Below, piece by piece: positions 44,399-50,906 of a DNA stretch of 64,000 bases (positions within the stretch are counted from its first letter, which is position 1; the number at the start of each line of letters is the position of its first letter). The stretch is from Phormidesmis priestleyi Ana (GTDB taxonomy: Bacteria > Cyanobacteriota > Cyanobacteriia > Phormidesmidales > Phormidesmidaceae), in assembly GCA_001314865.1 (NCBI GenBank), contig LJZR01000002.1, positions 1 through 64,000 of the forward strand. Reading direction: 5' to 3'. A program made the translations under genes and the position numbers. The notes below the pieces were generated by a model, which saw only the letters and a program-made list of their open reading frames with translations, was not told where the DNA came from and searched no databases.

Positions 44399-44490
44399 GC
44401 GAGATAACGGCGAGCGTCACCGGCGGCAGATAGCATTGAAGCGAAGCCAAGGTTAGCCGTCCGTCCGGTGCACGTAAGGGTTAGCTGGCA
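44399..44490 (-). other. attC-like recombination site
   Basis: On the minus strand: R'' GCCAGCTAAC (44489-44480), arms containing CACCGG on one side and CCGGTG on the other, and R' GTTATCTCGC (44408-44399). R' departs from GTTRRRY in its last bases. The R'' matches the complement of the attI-side junction GTTAGCCAGC at 8 of 10 positions. Size ~91 bp. It lies 7 bp after the stop of the HEPN-like gene. Confidence 0.72.
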
Positions 44491-44496
44491 CTTCAG

Positions 44497-45036
44497 TCAG
44501 GTTGACGATCCGCGCTTATGGATTCCTTGAATGTACGCAATGTGTACCGTCTGTAAGCGATGGATAAATTCACCTAGACGAGTCAATGGTAGCTCTGTTG
44601 AAAAGAACTCATTGGTACGGCTATTCTCATCCATGAAAATAACAGCGTCGTTTGGTCGAAACGAGACACGTGCGTGAGCTACTGCGTTACGAACATGCCT
44701 TAGATAATTCGTTGTAGGATTGTCCGAGCGATAATTGGTCGTCGTGTTCTGGGTGTGGTTGCGCAAGAAGTCATTGATGGCATCGTATTCCCTTGCATGT
44801 GCGTTCTGAACGATCTCCCGTGGCAGGACGAGCATGGCATACAATGCAATCACGGTGCATCCTTGATTATCCACGCCAATTGATTGAAGCTGCTCTTTGA
44901 TCCACGGCGCTCCAAACATCATTCCCTCAAAATACGCCGAGCTAAGCAAGTTGTTGTTCTTAAGCTCGACGAGCAGGGAAATGGTGATGTAGCTCTGAAG
45001 GATAAGATTGTCTTCTTGCGTTAACTCCATTGACAT
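44497..45036 (-). CDS. HEPN-like protein (pEK499-p136 type), first cassette gene
   Basis: 179 residues, all-helical in appearance. The block YLRHVRNAVAHARVSFRPND (~112-131) contains RNAVAH, the R-x4-H catalytic motif of HEPN ribonucleases, followed by VIFMDENS as in the pEK499-p136 HEPN family. HEPN proteins act as RNases in toxin-antitoxin and phage-defence systems. No partner antitoxin is encoded in this cassette. Being next to the attI-like junction, it would be the gene read best from a cassette promoter. Family call from motif only. Confidence 0.65.
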   Translation of the reverse strand: MSMELTQEDNLILQSYITISLLVELKNNNLLSSAYFEGMMFGAPWIKEQLQSIGVDNQGCTVIALYAMLVLPREIVQNAHAREYDAINDFLRNHTQNTTTNYRSDNPTTNYLRHVRNAVAHARVSFRPNDAVIFMDENSRTNEFFSTELPLTRLGEFIHRLQTVHIAYIQGIHKRGSST

Positions 45037-45055
45037 CTTTCAAATTGTTCTTGCT

Positions 45056-45062
45056 GGCTAAC
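45056..45062 (-). other. attI-like core at the integrase-proximal end of the array
   Basis: GTTAGCC on the minus strand, one base off GTTRRRY, placed where the first cassette should begin: 20 bp upstream of the HEPN-like gene and between it and the integrase remnant. Its continuation GTTAGCCAGC pairs with the R'' of the attC-like site at 44399. Confidence 0.5.
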
Positions 45063-45079
45063 TATTTATTAGAGGGAAA

Positions 45080-45121
45080 CTTTCCACCTAATCATCTGAT
45101 ATCAGGTGATTAGGTGGAAAG
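45080..45121. repeat. 42-bp near-perfect palindrome beside the attI-like core
   Basis: Two 21-bp arms meet at CTGAT|ATCAG without a loop and differ at one position (T against G pairing). The outer ends read CTTTCCACCTAATCA and TGATTAGGTGGAAAG. It sits between the cassette array and the integrase remnant, directly upstream of a TATAAT box at 45128-45133. It could be an operator for the divergent genes, a recombination accessory site or a cruciform; I recognise no known family. Confidence 0.9.
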
Positions 45122-45127
45122 ACTCAG

Positions 45128-45133
45128 TATAAT
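45128..45133 (+). promoter_or_regulatory. Candidate -10 box of the integrase gene
   Basis: A perfect TATAAT lies 65 bp upstream of the integrase start. No clear TTGACA is seen at -35; that position falls inside the 42-bp palindrome, so a palindrome-binding protein would affect it. Confidence 0.4.
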
Positions 45134-45198
45134 CATCCCTCCGCTTTCGATTTAGCGACGTTTAGACTTTTTTACATTCAAGTACTAATCTTTACTCA

Positions 45199-45576
45199 AT
45201 GGAACCGTCTCAGCCTCGTCCTCAGAAACTGCTCGATCAGGTTCGCGAGGTCATCCGCCTCAAACACTACTCCTACCGAACAGAAGAAACCTACGTCCAA
45301 TGGATTCGTCGCTATATTCTGTTTCATAACAAGCACCATCCCAAAGATATGGGGGTTCCAGAAATTGAAGCGTTTTTGACCCATTTGGCGGTGCCGCAGC
45401 CAGTCGCGGCCAGAACTCAAAATCAGGCGTTCAGCGCATTCCTTTTCTGGTATAGGCAGGTTTTATGCCAACCCTTAGAAGGCATAGATAGAGGCTTTCG
45501 GGCTAAGCGATCGCACAAACTACTAACTATACTGATACTGGCAAGTGCGACTGCTTCAATTCGGTTTAAGTATTAG
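45199..45576 (+). pseudogene. intI: Truncated integron integrase (IntI), N-terminal domain only
   Basis: 125 codons. Residues ~9-85 follow the integron-integrase N-terminal (SAM-like, DNA-binding) domain closely: LLDQVREVIRLKHYSYRTEE, TYVQWIRRYILFHNKHHPK, VPEIEAFLTHLAV, and the FSAFLFWYRQVL region. FRAKRSHKLLTIL then matches the RAKRPKRLPVVLT junction leading to the catalytic domain, after which the frame becomes unrelated and stops. The tyrosine-recombinase residues R, H, R and Y are all absent, and no downstream frame restores them. The gene is divergent from the cassette array, the normal integron geometry. It cannot recombine on its own. Confidence 0.85.
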
Positions 45577-45942
45577 AGTGGCCATTATCAGATTGGCCAT
45601 CGTTAGGTTTGCAAAAAGATTTTGCCTATGAAACTCACACAGCTTAACCCTAGCAGCTTTAGTTAAGGAATTGCTAACTTACAAAGCCATCGCCTAGTAA
45701 GGCTTTGAAGGCTGCGCCCCAAGGCTTTAGGTGATTTTGTAAAGAAAAGATGGGCGATACGGGGCTCAAACCTGTAACTTCCGTGTGTTTTGAGGTTTTA
45801 GTTTTTGTGATTTTGGTCTTTACCCCAAACTGTACCCCAAAACGTAACTTAGCGACTAACTTGACCAAAACCCTTGTTACACCAACGGATTCAGCCGACC
45901 GAATCAGGTGTAAAATGCTAGAAAAATGACTCATTACCCACA
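45577..45942. other. Gap after the integrase remnant
   Basis: No gene is supported. It contains a copy of the tRNA-Val 3' end (45748-45788) and, beyond it, a pair of direct repeats around TTTGGGGTA (45815-45845). An open minus-strand frame across this segment reads through the tRNA copy and is rejected. Confidence 0.6.
45748..45788 (-). repeat. Partial copy of tRNA-Val 3' end (attachment-site-like)
   Basis: GATGGGCGATACGGGG, then CTCAAACCTGTAAC and TTCCGTGTG, repeats the 3' half of the tRNA-Val gene at 47344 in the same orientation, with two point changes and a 3-base gap. This is the mark left by a tRNA-targeting integrase. The ~1.6 kb between the two copies would be the inserted element or what is left of it. 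Confidence 0.75.
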
Positions 45943-46512
45943 ATGACCAACAGCAGTCCAACAGCACATCTGCATTTAGTTGATCTGACTAAGGAAAAGA
46001 AAGAACGTCCTGGGTGGTCACTTACGTTTGGGACATCCTGTGCGGAAGCTGCTGCTATTTGCCTTGAAGACCAGGGGCATCAAACCAAAGCTGTGCTCCA
46101 AATTGACGGCATGAGGGCTTGTGCTGTTAATCTTGAGTGGAATGCCACCGATGACACCATGAGACGATTTAACGCAGATCAGGAGGTCGCTACCGAGTAC
46201 GGAGCTTATGGGATTGCGGCGTTGATCATGCCTTACCTAACTAATCTCACCATCATTGAGCGCTCCATAAAAGGCAAAGGTTTTGGCTTCGATTTTTGGC
46301 TAGGTGATACTCACAACAATGAGGGCGTATTTCAACGTAAAGCCCGCCTAGAGGTATCAGGCATTCGGCGGGGAGCGGAAGCCACCATTCAATCTAGAGT
46401 TAAGATAAAGCTGAAGCAGATCGATCCTTCAGATGCAGTAGCACCGGGCTATGTCTCTGTGGTTGAGTTTGGCACACCTAAGGTATGTATAGTCAAAAAA
46501 TGCAGAACGTAG
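45943..46512 (+). CDS. Conserved protein of unknown function, first of an overlapping pair
   Basis: 189 residues, soluble. A C-terminal domain has YGAYGIAALIMPYLTNLTII, ERSIKGKGFGFDFWLGDTHN and FQRKARLEVSGIRRG, then KQIDPSDAV..GYVSVVEFGTPK. Blocks of this form (GFDFWLG, ARLEVSGI) occur widely in bacteria as an uncharacterised protein followed by a small helical one (from memory). It overlaps the next gene. No catalytic motif is recognised. It lies in the tRNA-flanked island and is probably horizontally acquired. Confidence 0.65.
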   Translation: MTNSSPTAHLHLVDLTKEKKERPGWSLTFGTSCAEAAAICLEDQGHQTKAVLQIDGMRACAVNLEWNATDDTMRRFNADQEVATEYGAYGIAALIMPYLTNLTIIERSIKGKGFGFDFWLGDTHNNEGVFQRKARLEVSGIRRGAEATIQSRVKIKLKQIDPSDAVAPGYVSVVEFGTPKVCIVKKCRT

Positions 46513-46847
46513 AAACCCTTCATCGAGCAGCTATGGAGTTTGTAGATCAAGCAGTACTGGCTCGTCAGGAGGGTGATGTGGCTAGGGTTGCTGAGCTAGC
46601 ACAGGCTGCGTTTGGGAAAGAACGAGCGGCGGCTGATTTGGTTGCGGACAGGTTAGATCTTGAACCCACTCGTTCTGTACTACATCGGAGTGCGGCCACG
46701 CTTGCCGTTGAGTGTGGCCAATTACGTGATGCAGAAAGATTAATTGGTCGGGCGTTAGCCGGTAATCCACCTGATGACATTGCAAATGAACTGCGCGACC
46801 TATTACTCACGGAAGTCTACTCTCAGCGTCAGGCTATTGGTCTATAG
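46500..46847 (+). CDS. Small helical TPR-like protein, second of the pair
   Basis: ~115 residues from ATG 46500 (ATG 46485 is also in frame). All helical: LHRAAMEFVDQAVLARQEGD, VAELAQAAFGKERAAADLV, PTRSVLHRSAATLAVECGQ and DAERLIGRALAGNPPDDIA are repeat-like helices as in TPR proteins. It overlaps the first gene by 13-28 bp, so the two are translationally coupled and likely interact. Role unknown; a two-component toxin-antitoxin or effector-chaperone pair is only a hypothesis. Confidence 0.65.
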   Translation: MQNVETLHRAAMEFVDQAVLARQEGDVARVAELAQAAFGKERAAADLVADRLDLEPTRSVLHRSAATLAVECGQLRDAERLIGRALAGNPPDDIANELRDLLLTEVYSQRQAIGL

Positions 46848-47089
46848 AGCCCACGTTAAATCTTTCGACGAGTACGTCATCCTGGTAAGTGACGTCAAAT
46901 CTAAGAAGAATGAGCTAAGTAAGCGGCTTTCATACAATGCTTGAGATCTTAAATGGGCTCTATTCTCCTAACCCAACGATGCTAGGAAAGTTCAAGGTGC
47001 TAGGCCGCAATTCCTTTTGCTGTCCACCGTCGTACATCAGCAGATGTGAGGTTTGCTGACGGTTTGGGTGGCGTCGCCGCTAGCCGATC

Positions 47090-47276
47090 TGGCGATCTAT
47101 GCGGATGAACTGGCGATCTGTGTAGATGAATTGGCGATCTGTGTAGATGAATTGGCGATCTGTGCAGATGAATTGGCGATCTGTGTAGATGAATTGGCGA
47201 TCTGTGCAGACAAACTGGCGATCTGTGCAGACAAACTGGCGATTTGCCTGCATGATTTGGCAATTTACGCGGATGG
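47090..47276. repeat. 21-bp minisatellite, about nine copies
   Basis: Nine imperfect units of 21 bp (consensus GATGAATTGGCGATCTGTGTA, split here as GATGAATTGG and CGATCTGTGTA). Because the unit is a multiple of three, both strands stay open: the plus strand would read heptapeptides LAICVDE and the minus strand RSPIHLH. An 89-codon plus frame (TTG 47053) spans it, but no start signal supports translation. Differences concentrate at two positions (GTGTA/GTGCA, GATGAATT/GACAAACT). Confidence 0.9.
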
Positions 47277-47343
47277 CCAGCACTCATTGCTTCATAAGCC
47301 TTTAAGGGCTTTGCTTCAATGATTTCAGCAGATGCTGTAAAGA

Positions 47344-47415
47344 TGGGCGATACGGGGTTCGAACCTGTGACCTCTTCCGTGTGAAGGAAGCGCGCTACCA
47401 CTGTGCTAATCGCCC
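47344..47415 (-). tRNA. tRNA-Val (anticodon CAC)
   Basis: 72 nt. A 7-bp acceptor stem (GGGCGAT / ATCGCCC) with discriminator A, a D-arm with AGCACAGTGGTAGCGC, the anticodon arm CTTCC-TTCACAC-GGAAG giving CAC, and a T-arm with GGTTCGAACCC. One A-C mismatch is seen in the T-stem. CCA is not encoded. Its 3' half is duplicated at 45748. Confidence 0.95.
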
Positions 47416-47462
47416 TTGGCATTAAACTTTAGCATGTTCACTAGCGGATGAGCCATCGCGTT

Positions 47463-48194
47463 CTATTGCATCGGTTCGTTCCAAAGGTTGCTAGACTCCC
47501 GAATACTCGCAAAGTCACCATTGCCCAAAATTAAATGGTCAAGCAGGGGAATACCCAGTAAGTGTGCGCCTTTTAATAGCTGACGAGTAAGGGCAATATC
47601 TTCTACGCTGGCCTCCAAACTGCCCGATGGATGATTGTGCGCGACAATCATTCGCGTTGCGCCACGCTTAATAACCTCCCGGAAGATATCGCGAGGATGC
47701 GCCAGTGTTTCGGTGGCAGAGCCAATGGTAATCACTTTAGATCCAATCATTCGGTGCTTAACATCTAACAACAGCACGGCGAAACGTTCCTGCGTTTGCC
47801 ACATCAGTTCATGCCCTAGCGCCGCTGCGGCTACAGCCGGATCATCTATCACCGTGAGCAAGGGCGGCTGGCTTTGCGAAACCCGTTTGCCTAGCTCTAG
47901 CGCTGCCAAAATAGTGGCTGCTTTGGCAGGCCCTATGCCTGAAATGTTCATTAGCTCCTCGGCGGTTATATCGCGTAGGGCCGGTAGCCCATCTTGATTG
48001 GGCTGGTTTTGACCAAGCTGCTGTAATAAATGAACGCCTAACCCAACTGCCGACAGCTTTCCGGGGCCTTGTCCTGTGCCGAGTAAAATGGCTACTAGCT
48101 CTGCTGCCGAAAGTCGCTTGGCCCCATGTTCGAGCAACCGTTCGCGGGGTCTTTCGGTGGTGGGCATGTCAACGACCCGCAGGCTGTAAGTCAT
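47463..48194 (-). CDS. radC: RadC family (UPF0758) JAMM-domain protein
   Basis: 243 residues. An N-terminal helix-hairpin-helix region ([20 protein letters not shown], then [23 protein letters not shown]) is followed by the MPN/JAMM-like domain with [21 protein letters not shown], the HxH...D metal-binding signature. Despite the name, the family is not shown to act in DNA repair in general and its substrate is unsettled. It begins ~45 bp from the tRNA. Divergent repeats (ACTGACTAAAC) lie upstream. Confidence 0.92.
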   Translation of the reverse strand: MTYSLRVVDMPTTERPRERLLEHGAKRLSAAELVAILLGTGQGPGKLSAVGLGVHLLQQLGQNQPNQDGLPALRDITAEELMNISGIGPAKAATILAALELGKRVSQSQPPLLTVIDDPAVAAAALGHELMWQTQERFAVLLLDVKHRMIGSKVITIGSATETLAHPRDIFREVIKRGATRMIVAHNHPSGSLEASVEDIALTRQLLKGAHLLGIPLLDHLILGNGDFASIRESSNLWNEPMQ

Positions 48195-48264
48195 GGAATG
48201 ATCAGTTAAGGACTACTGTTTCAGTGAGCCCGAAAAACTAGCTGAATCATCGACCTTAAATTCA

Positions 48265-48320
48265 GTGACTGAACAACTGACTAAACAACTGACTAAACAC
48301 TGACTAAACGACTGACCAAA
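48265..48320. repeat. ACTGACTAAAC tandem repeat
   Basis: Four to five copies of an ~11-12-bp unit (AACTGACTAAAC) lie in the divergent gap between radC and the DUF1824 gene. Confidence 0.8.
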
Positions 48321-48400
48321 ATGCACGGCTAGGGCCGTAAGCTATACAAACCTAAGCCCGATAATGTTTCAAGTAACTTTTCAAATAACTTTTCAAATAT

Positions 48401-48832
48401 ATGTCTGCCGAACTCTCGCCCGCCGAACTTACTGCCCAGCTTCAGTCTATTCGTAAGCAACTGATCGCAATGAGTTTGTTGCACCAGCCTGCGGAGCTGT
48501 CTGATGCGCAAAAGCAATCTATTCGGGAGGCGCTGCTGTGGCTTAATGACAATAGTGAGTATCAAACGCTGGGCATTTGTGCCAGTGATGTGGAAGCGGC
48601 AGAGGCTGCGCTAAAAGGCTATGTTGCAGCGCTGAGTCAGCCGATTAATGTGGATGTTCCGGCGCAGGCGGGCGCTGTGTTTTTAAAGTTCAACACGCTT
48701 AAAAATGTGTGGTATTTGGATAGCTATAGCGGGGACTCAAGGGGCGTATTGGTGACCTACCATACTTCTGAGCCCGAGCTAGACGATGTGAATGGAACCT
48801 ATGGGCCATTTCCCTTAGATCTGTTCTCTTAA
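48401..48832 (+). CDS. DUF1824 protein
   Basis: 143 residues. Helical first half (LTAQLQSIRKQLIAMSLL) and a beta-rich second half with NTLKNVWYLDSYSGDSRGVLVTY and the C-terminal GTYGPFPLDLFS, the pattern of the cyanobacterial DUF1824 family. It is soluble with no catalytic motif. Function unknown. The start ATG 48401 follows an ACTTTTCAAATA repeat. Confidence 0.88.
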   Translation: MSAELSPAELTAQLQSIRKQLIAMSLLHQPAELSDAQKQSIREALLWLNDNSEYQTLGICASDVEAAEAALKGYVAALSQPINVDVPAQAGAVFLKFNTLKNVWYLDSYSGDSRGVLVTYHTSEPELDDVNGTYGPFPLDLFS

Positions 48833-48880
48833 ACGTTTTTTCAATCAGAGCAGGCTGGTTGAAGAATGGAGGTAAAGCGT

Positions 48881-49582
48881 TTAGGTGGTGACTAGCCCAT
48901 TTTCTAAGGCGTAGCGAACGAGTTCAGTTCGGCTGTTGGTGCCTGTTTTGCCAAATAGGCGGCTGACGTATTTTTCGACATTGCGAACGGTGGTGCCGAG
49001 GCGGCTGGCGATTTCTTTGTTCATTAAGCCTTCGGCAACTAAGTCGAGTACGTCTTGCTCACGGGGTGTGAAGTCAATGCGGATGCCGCTGTTGTTTTGC
49101 TTGATCATGCTGCCGCGCTGGGTGAGCAAGGCTTTGATTTCTTCAATTTGCCTGGCCATAGTGGCCATGTCGGGTGTGCCCGAAGGCTCGGGAGATTGCG
49201 CGGCACGGCGGTCGATTAGGCTGTTGAGGATGGCGACGAGTTCTTCGGGGTCAAACGGTTTGGCGAGGTAGGCGTCGGCTCCGGCTTTGTAGCCTTGGAT
49301 GCGATCGCTCGTCATTCCCCGTGCGGTTAAAAACACCACTGGCAACCCCTGAAACCGAACGTCCTCACGCACCTGCTTTAAGAACTGGTAGCCATCGACC
49401 TGCGGCATCATAATGTCGGAAATCAGCACGTTAGGCGTGTCTTGCTGCAATAGATCCCAGCCCTCAGCTGCATTGCTAGCGACCCTCACCTGAAAATTGC
49501 TGTCCTCCAAATAAGCCTGCACCGACTCGCGAAGACCGGGTTCATCATCAACAAGAAGGACTTTACTGGGAGTATCTACCAT
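48881..49582 (-). CDS. LuxR/NarL-type response regulator (Ycf29-like)
   Basis: ~233 residues from ATG 49582 (MVDTPSKVLLVDDEPG); a TTG at 49606 is in frame but less likely. Receiver domain (1-120): acidic DDE pair, phosphoacceptor Asp in VLISDIMMPQVDGYQF, Thr in FLTARG, Lys in LAKPFDPEE. After a Pro-rich linker and a helix comes a LuxR HTH (~165-228): FTPREQDVLDLVAEG, NKEIASRLGTTVRNVEKYVSRLF. It matches the Ycf29 type kept in cyanobacteria and some plastids. The cognate kinase is not adjacent. Targets unknown. Confidence 0.9.
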   Translation of the reverse strand: MVDTPSKVLLVDDEPGLRESVQAYLEDSNFQVRVASNAAEGWDLLQQDTPNVLISDIMMPQVDGYQFLKQVREDVRFQGLPVVFLTARGMTSDRIQGYKAGADAYLAKPFDPEELVAILNSLIDRRAAQSPEPSGTPDMATMARQIEEIKALLTQRGSMIKQNNSGIRIDFTPREQDVLDLVAEGLMNKEIASRLGTTVRNVEKYVSRLFGKTGTNSRTELVRYALENGLVTT

Positions 49583-50013
49583 AGGTTTAAGCGGTGAGCT
49601 GATCAAAAAAGGTGAGTCTATTACTTACGTGTCAATAATACCGCTATGCTTGCGATCGCATTGATATCGCATTGATATTTATCACTTCTGATTGCATTCG
49701 GCTTCATTCCGGCTCGATCACATCCATTGGGATCACGATGATTTGGATCTGGTGAAAGGCGATTCCTTTAAGAAGCCTGTAGCAAATTGCATTTTAGACC
49801 GCAATCTGAGTTACCGTTATAGGCCCCGTACGGCAGTGTATATCAGCAATGCAGCCGAGAAAATCTGGATTGACCCATATCTCCAAAATCAAAAATACAT
49901 TTTAATATTAAAAAATCTACTAAACTCCCATCGGAATACCGGGGATTATGGCAAAATTACTTGAGAAGTTTTCACAACCCCTACATTAGGAAATCGAAAA
50001 GGTAACTGTAAAC
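49583..50013. other. Gap upstream of the peroxiredoxin gene
   Basis: About 400 bp, AT-rich near 49880-49980. A 90-codon open frame at 49692-49964 has no ribosome-binding site or recognisable family and is not annotated. The promoters of the regulator and the peroxiredoxin gene should lie here. Confidence 0.6.
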
Positions 50014-50655
50014 ATGGCACTTCAACTAGGCGATACCGCTCCAGACTTTACTCAAAAGTCCTCCATGGGCGACATTAATTTTCACGAGTGGGCAGGCGAT
50101 AGCTGGGTAGTGCTTTTTTCTCACCCTGCTGACTACACCCCCGTTTGCACCACTGAGCTAGGCTTAGTCGCCTCCCTGCAAGACGAATTCAAAAAGCGCA
50201 ACGTTAAAACCATCGCACTCAGCGTAGATGGCGTAGAGTCTCACCAGGGCTGGATCAAGGACATTGACGAAACTCAAAGCACTACCGTCAACTACCCCAT
50301 TTTGGCTGATGACGACAAAAAGGTGGCAACGCTATACGGAATGCTGCACCCTGAGTCCAGCACTGGTAACACGCTGACTGTGCGTTCGGTATTTGTAATC
50401 GACCCCAACCAAAAAATCCGGTTGACCATCACTTACCCTGCTAGCACCGGTCGCAACTTTGACGAGCTTTTGCGCGTTATTGACTCCTTGCAGCTCACTG
50501 ACTATCACAAGGTTGCAACCCCCGGCAACTGGAAAGATGGCGATGACTGCGTTGTCGTGCCTTCTATTTCTACCGAAGATGCGAAGAAGCAGTTTCCTAA
50601 GGGCGTGACTGAAGTTAAGCCTTATTTGCGGATGACGCCTCAGCCCAACAAGTAG
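50014..50655 (+). CDS. 1-Cys peroxiredoxin (Prx6 type)
   Basis: 213 residues. It reduces hydrogen and alkyl peroxides. The peroxidatic cysteine is Cys45 in HPADYTPVCTTELG, with catalytic Thr and Pro in the same motif. The extended C-terminal domain (LLRVIDSLQLTDYHKVATPGNW, then DDCVVVPS) marks the 1-Cys Prx6 group. The second Cys in DDCVVVP is usual in this group and not a classical resolving Cys. Start ATG 50014, after AGGTAACT. A hairpin terminator follows. Confidence 0.96.
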   Translation: MALQLGDTAPDFTQKSSMGDINFHEWAGDSWVVLFSHPADYTPVCTTELGLVASLQDEFKKRNVKTIALSVDGVESHQGWIKDIDETQSTTVNYPILADDDKKVATLYGMLHPESSTGNTLTVRSVFVIDPNQKIRLTITYPASTGRNFDELLRVIDSLQLTDYHKVATPGNWKDGDDCVVVPSISTEDAKKQFPKGVTEVKPYLRMTPQPNK

Positions 50656-50731
50656 GTTTGGGAACAAGCTGGCCTGTAATAAGTTTGGCTATCAACCGGC
50701 ATTCTGCTTGAACACAATGCCTTAAAGAAAG

Positions 50732-50768
50732 AATGCGCTGCAAGCTTAAAACCTGTAGCGCATTTTGT
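50732..50768 (+). terminator. Terminator after the peroxiredoxin gene
   Basis: The stem AATGCGCTGCA / TGTAGCGCATT (one wobble) is followed by TTGTTT. It lies ~80 bp after the stop. Confidence 0.8.
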
Positions 50769-50794
50769 TTAAGCTTTAAAGCACATTTTCTCTA

Positions 50795-50866
50795 TCTGTC
50801 TTTACCGCTGTTTTTACATCTGTCTTTACAGCTGTTTTTACACCTGTTTTTACGGCTGTCTTCACT
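50795..50866. repeat. CTGTTTTTACA tandem repeats
   Basis: About five copies of a 12-14-bp unit (CTGTCTTTACAG, CTGTTTTTACAC) lie between the convergent peroxiredoxin and TAXI-receptor genes. Confidence 0.8.
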
Positions 50867-50906
50867 TCATTCTTGGTTCGAAGGGCTTGATGCTGTTAGG
50901 AAAGCG

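Noticed and set aside
45199-45576. XerC-like or phage integrase instead of IntI
   Set aside because: The blocks around HYSYRTEETYVQW and EIEAFL, together with the adjacent attC-like sites and divergent geometry, fit IntI better. The lost catalytic domain means the IntI-specific insertion cannot be checked.
45674-45967. 97-codon minus-strand open frame after the integrase remnant
   Set aside because: It reads through the tRNA-Val 3' copy and has no start signal; its peptide there is just translated tRNA sequence.
47090-47276. CRISPR array
   Set aside because: The 21-bp units are directly adjacent with no spacers, and no cas genes occur in the window. It is a minisatellite.
47000-47422. 140-codon minus-strand frame with RSPIHLH repeats
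   Set aside because: It is open only because the repeat unit is 21 bp, and it runs through the tRNA gene.
49692-49964. 90-codon frame upstream of the peroxiredoxin gene
   Set aside because: No ribosome-binding site, no similarity, AT-rich end; likely spurious.
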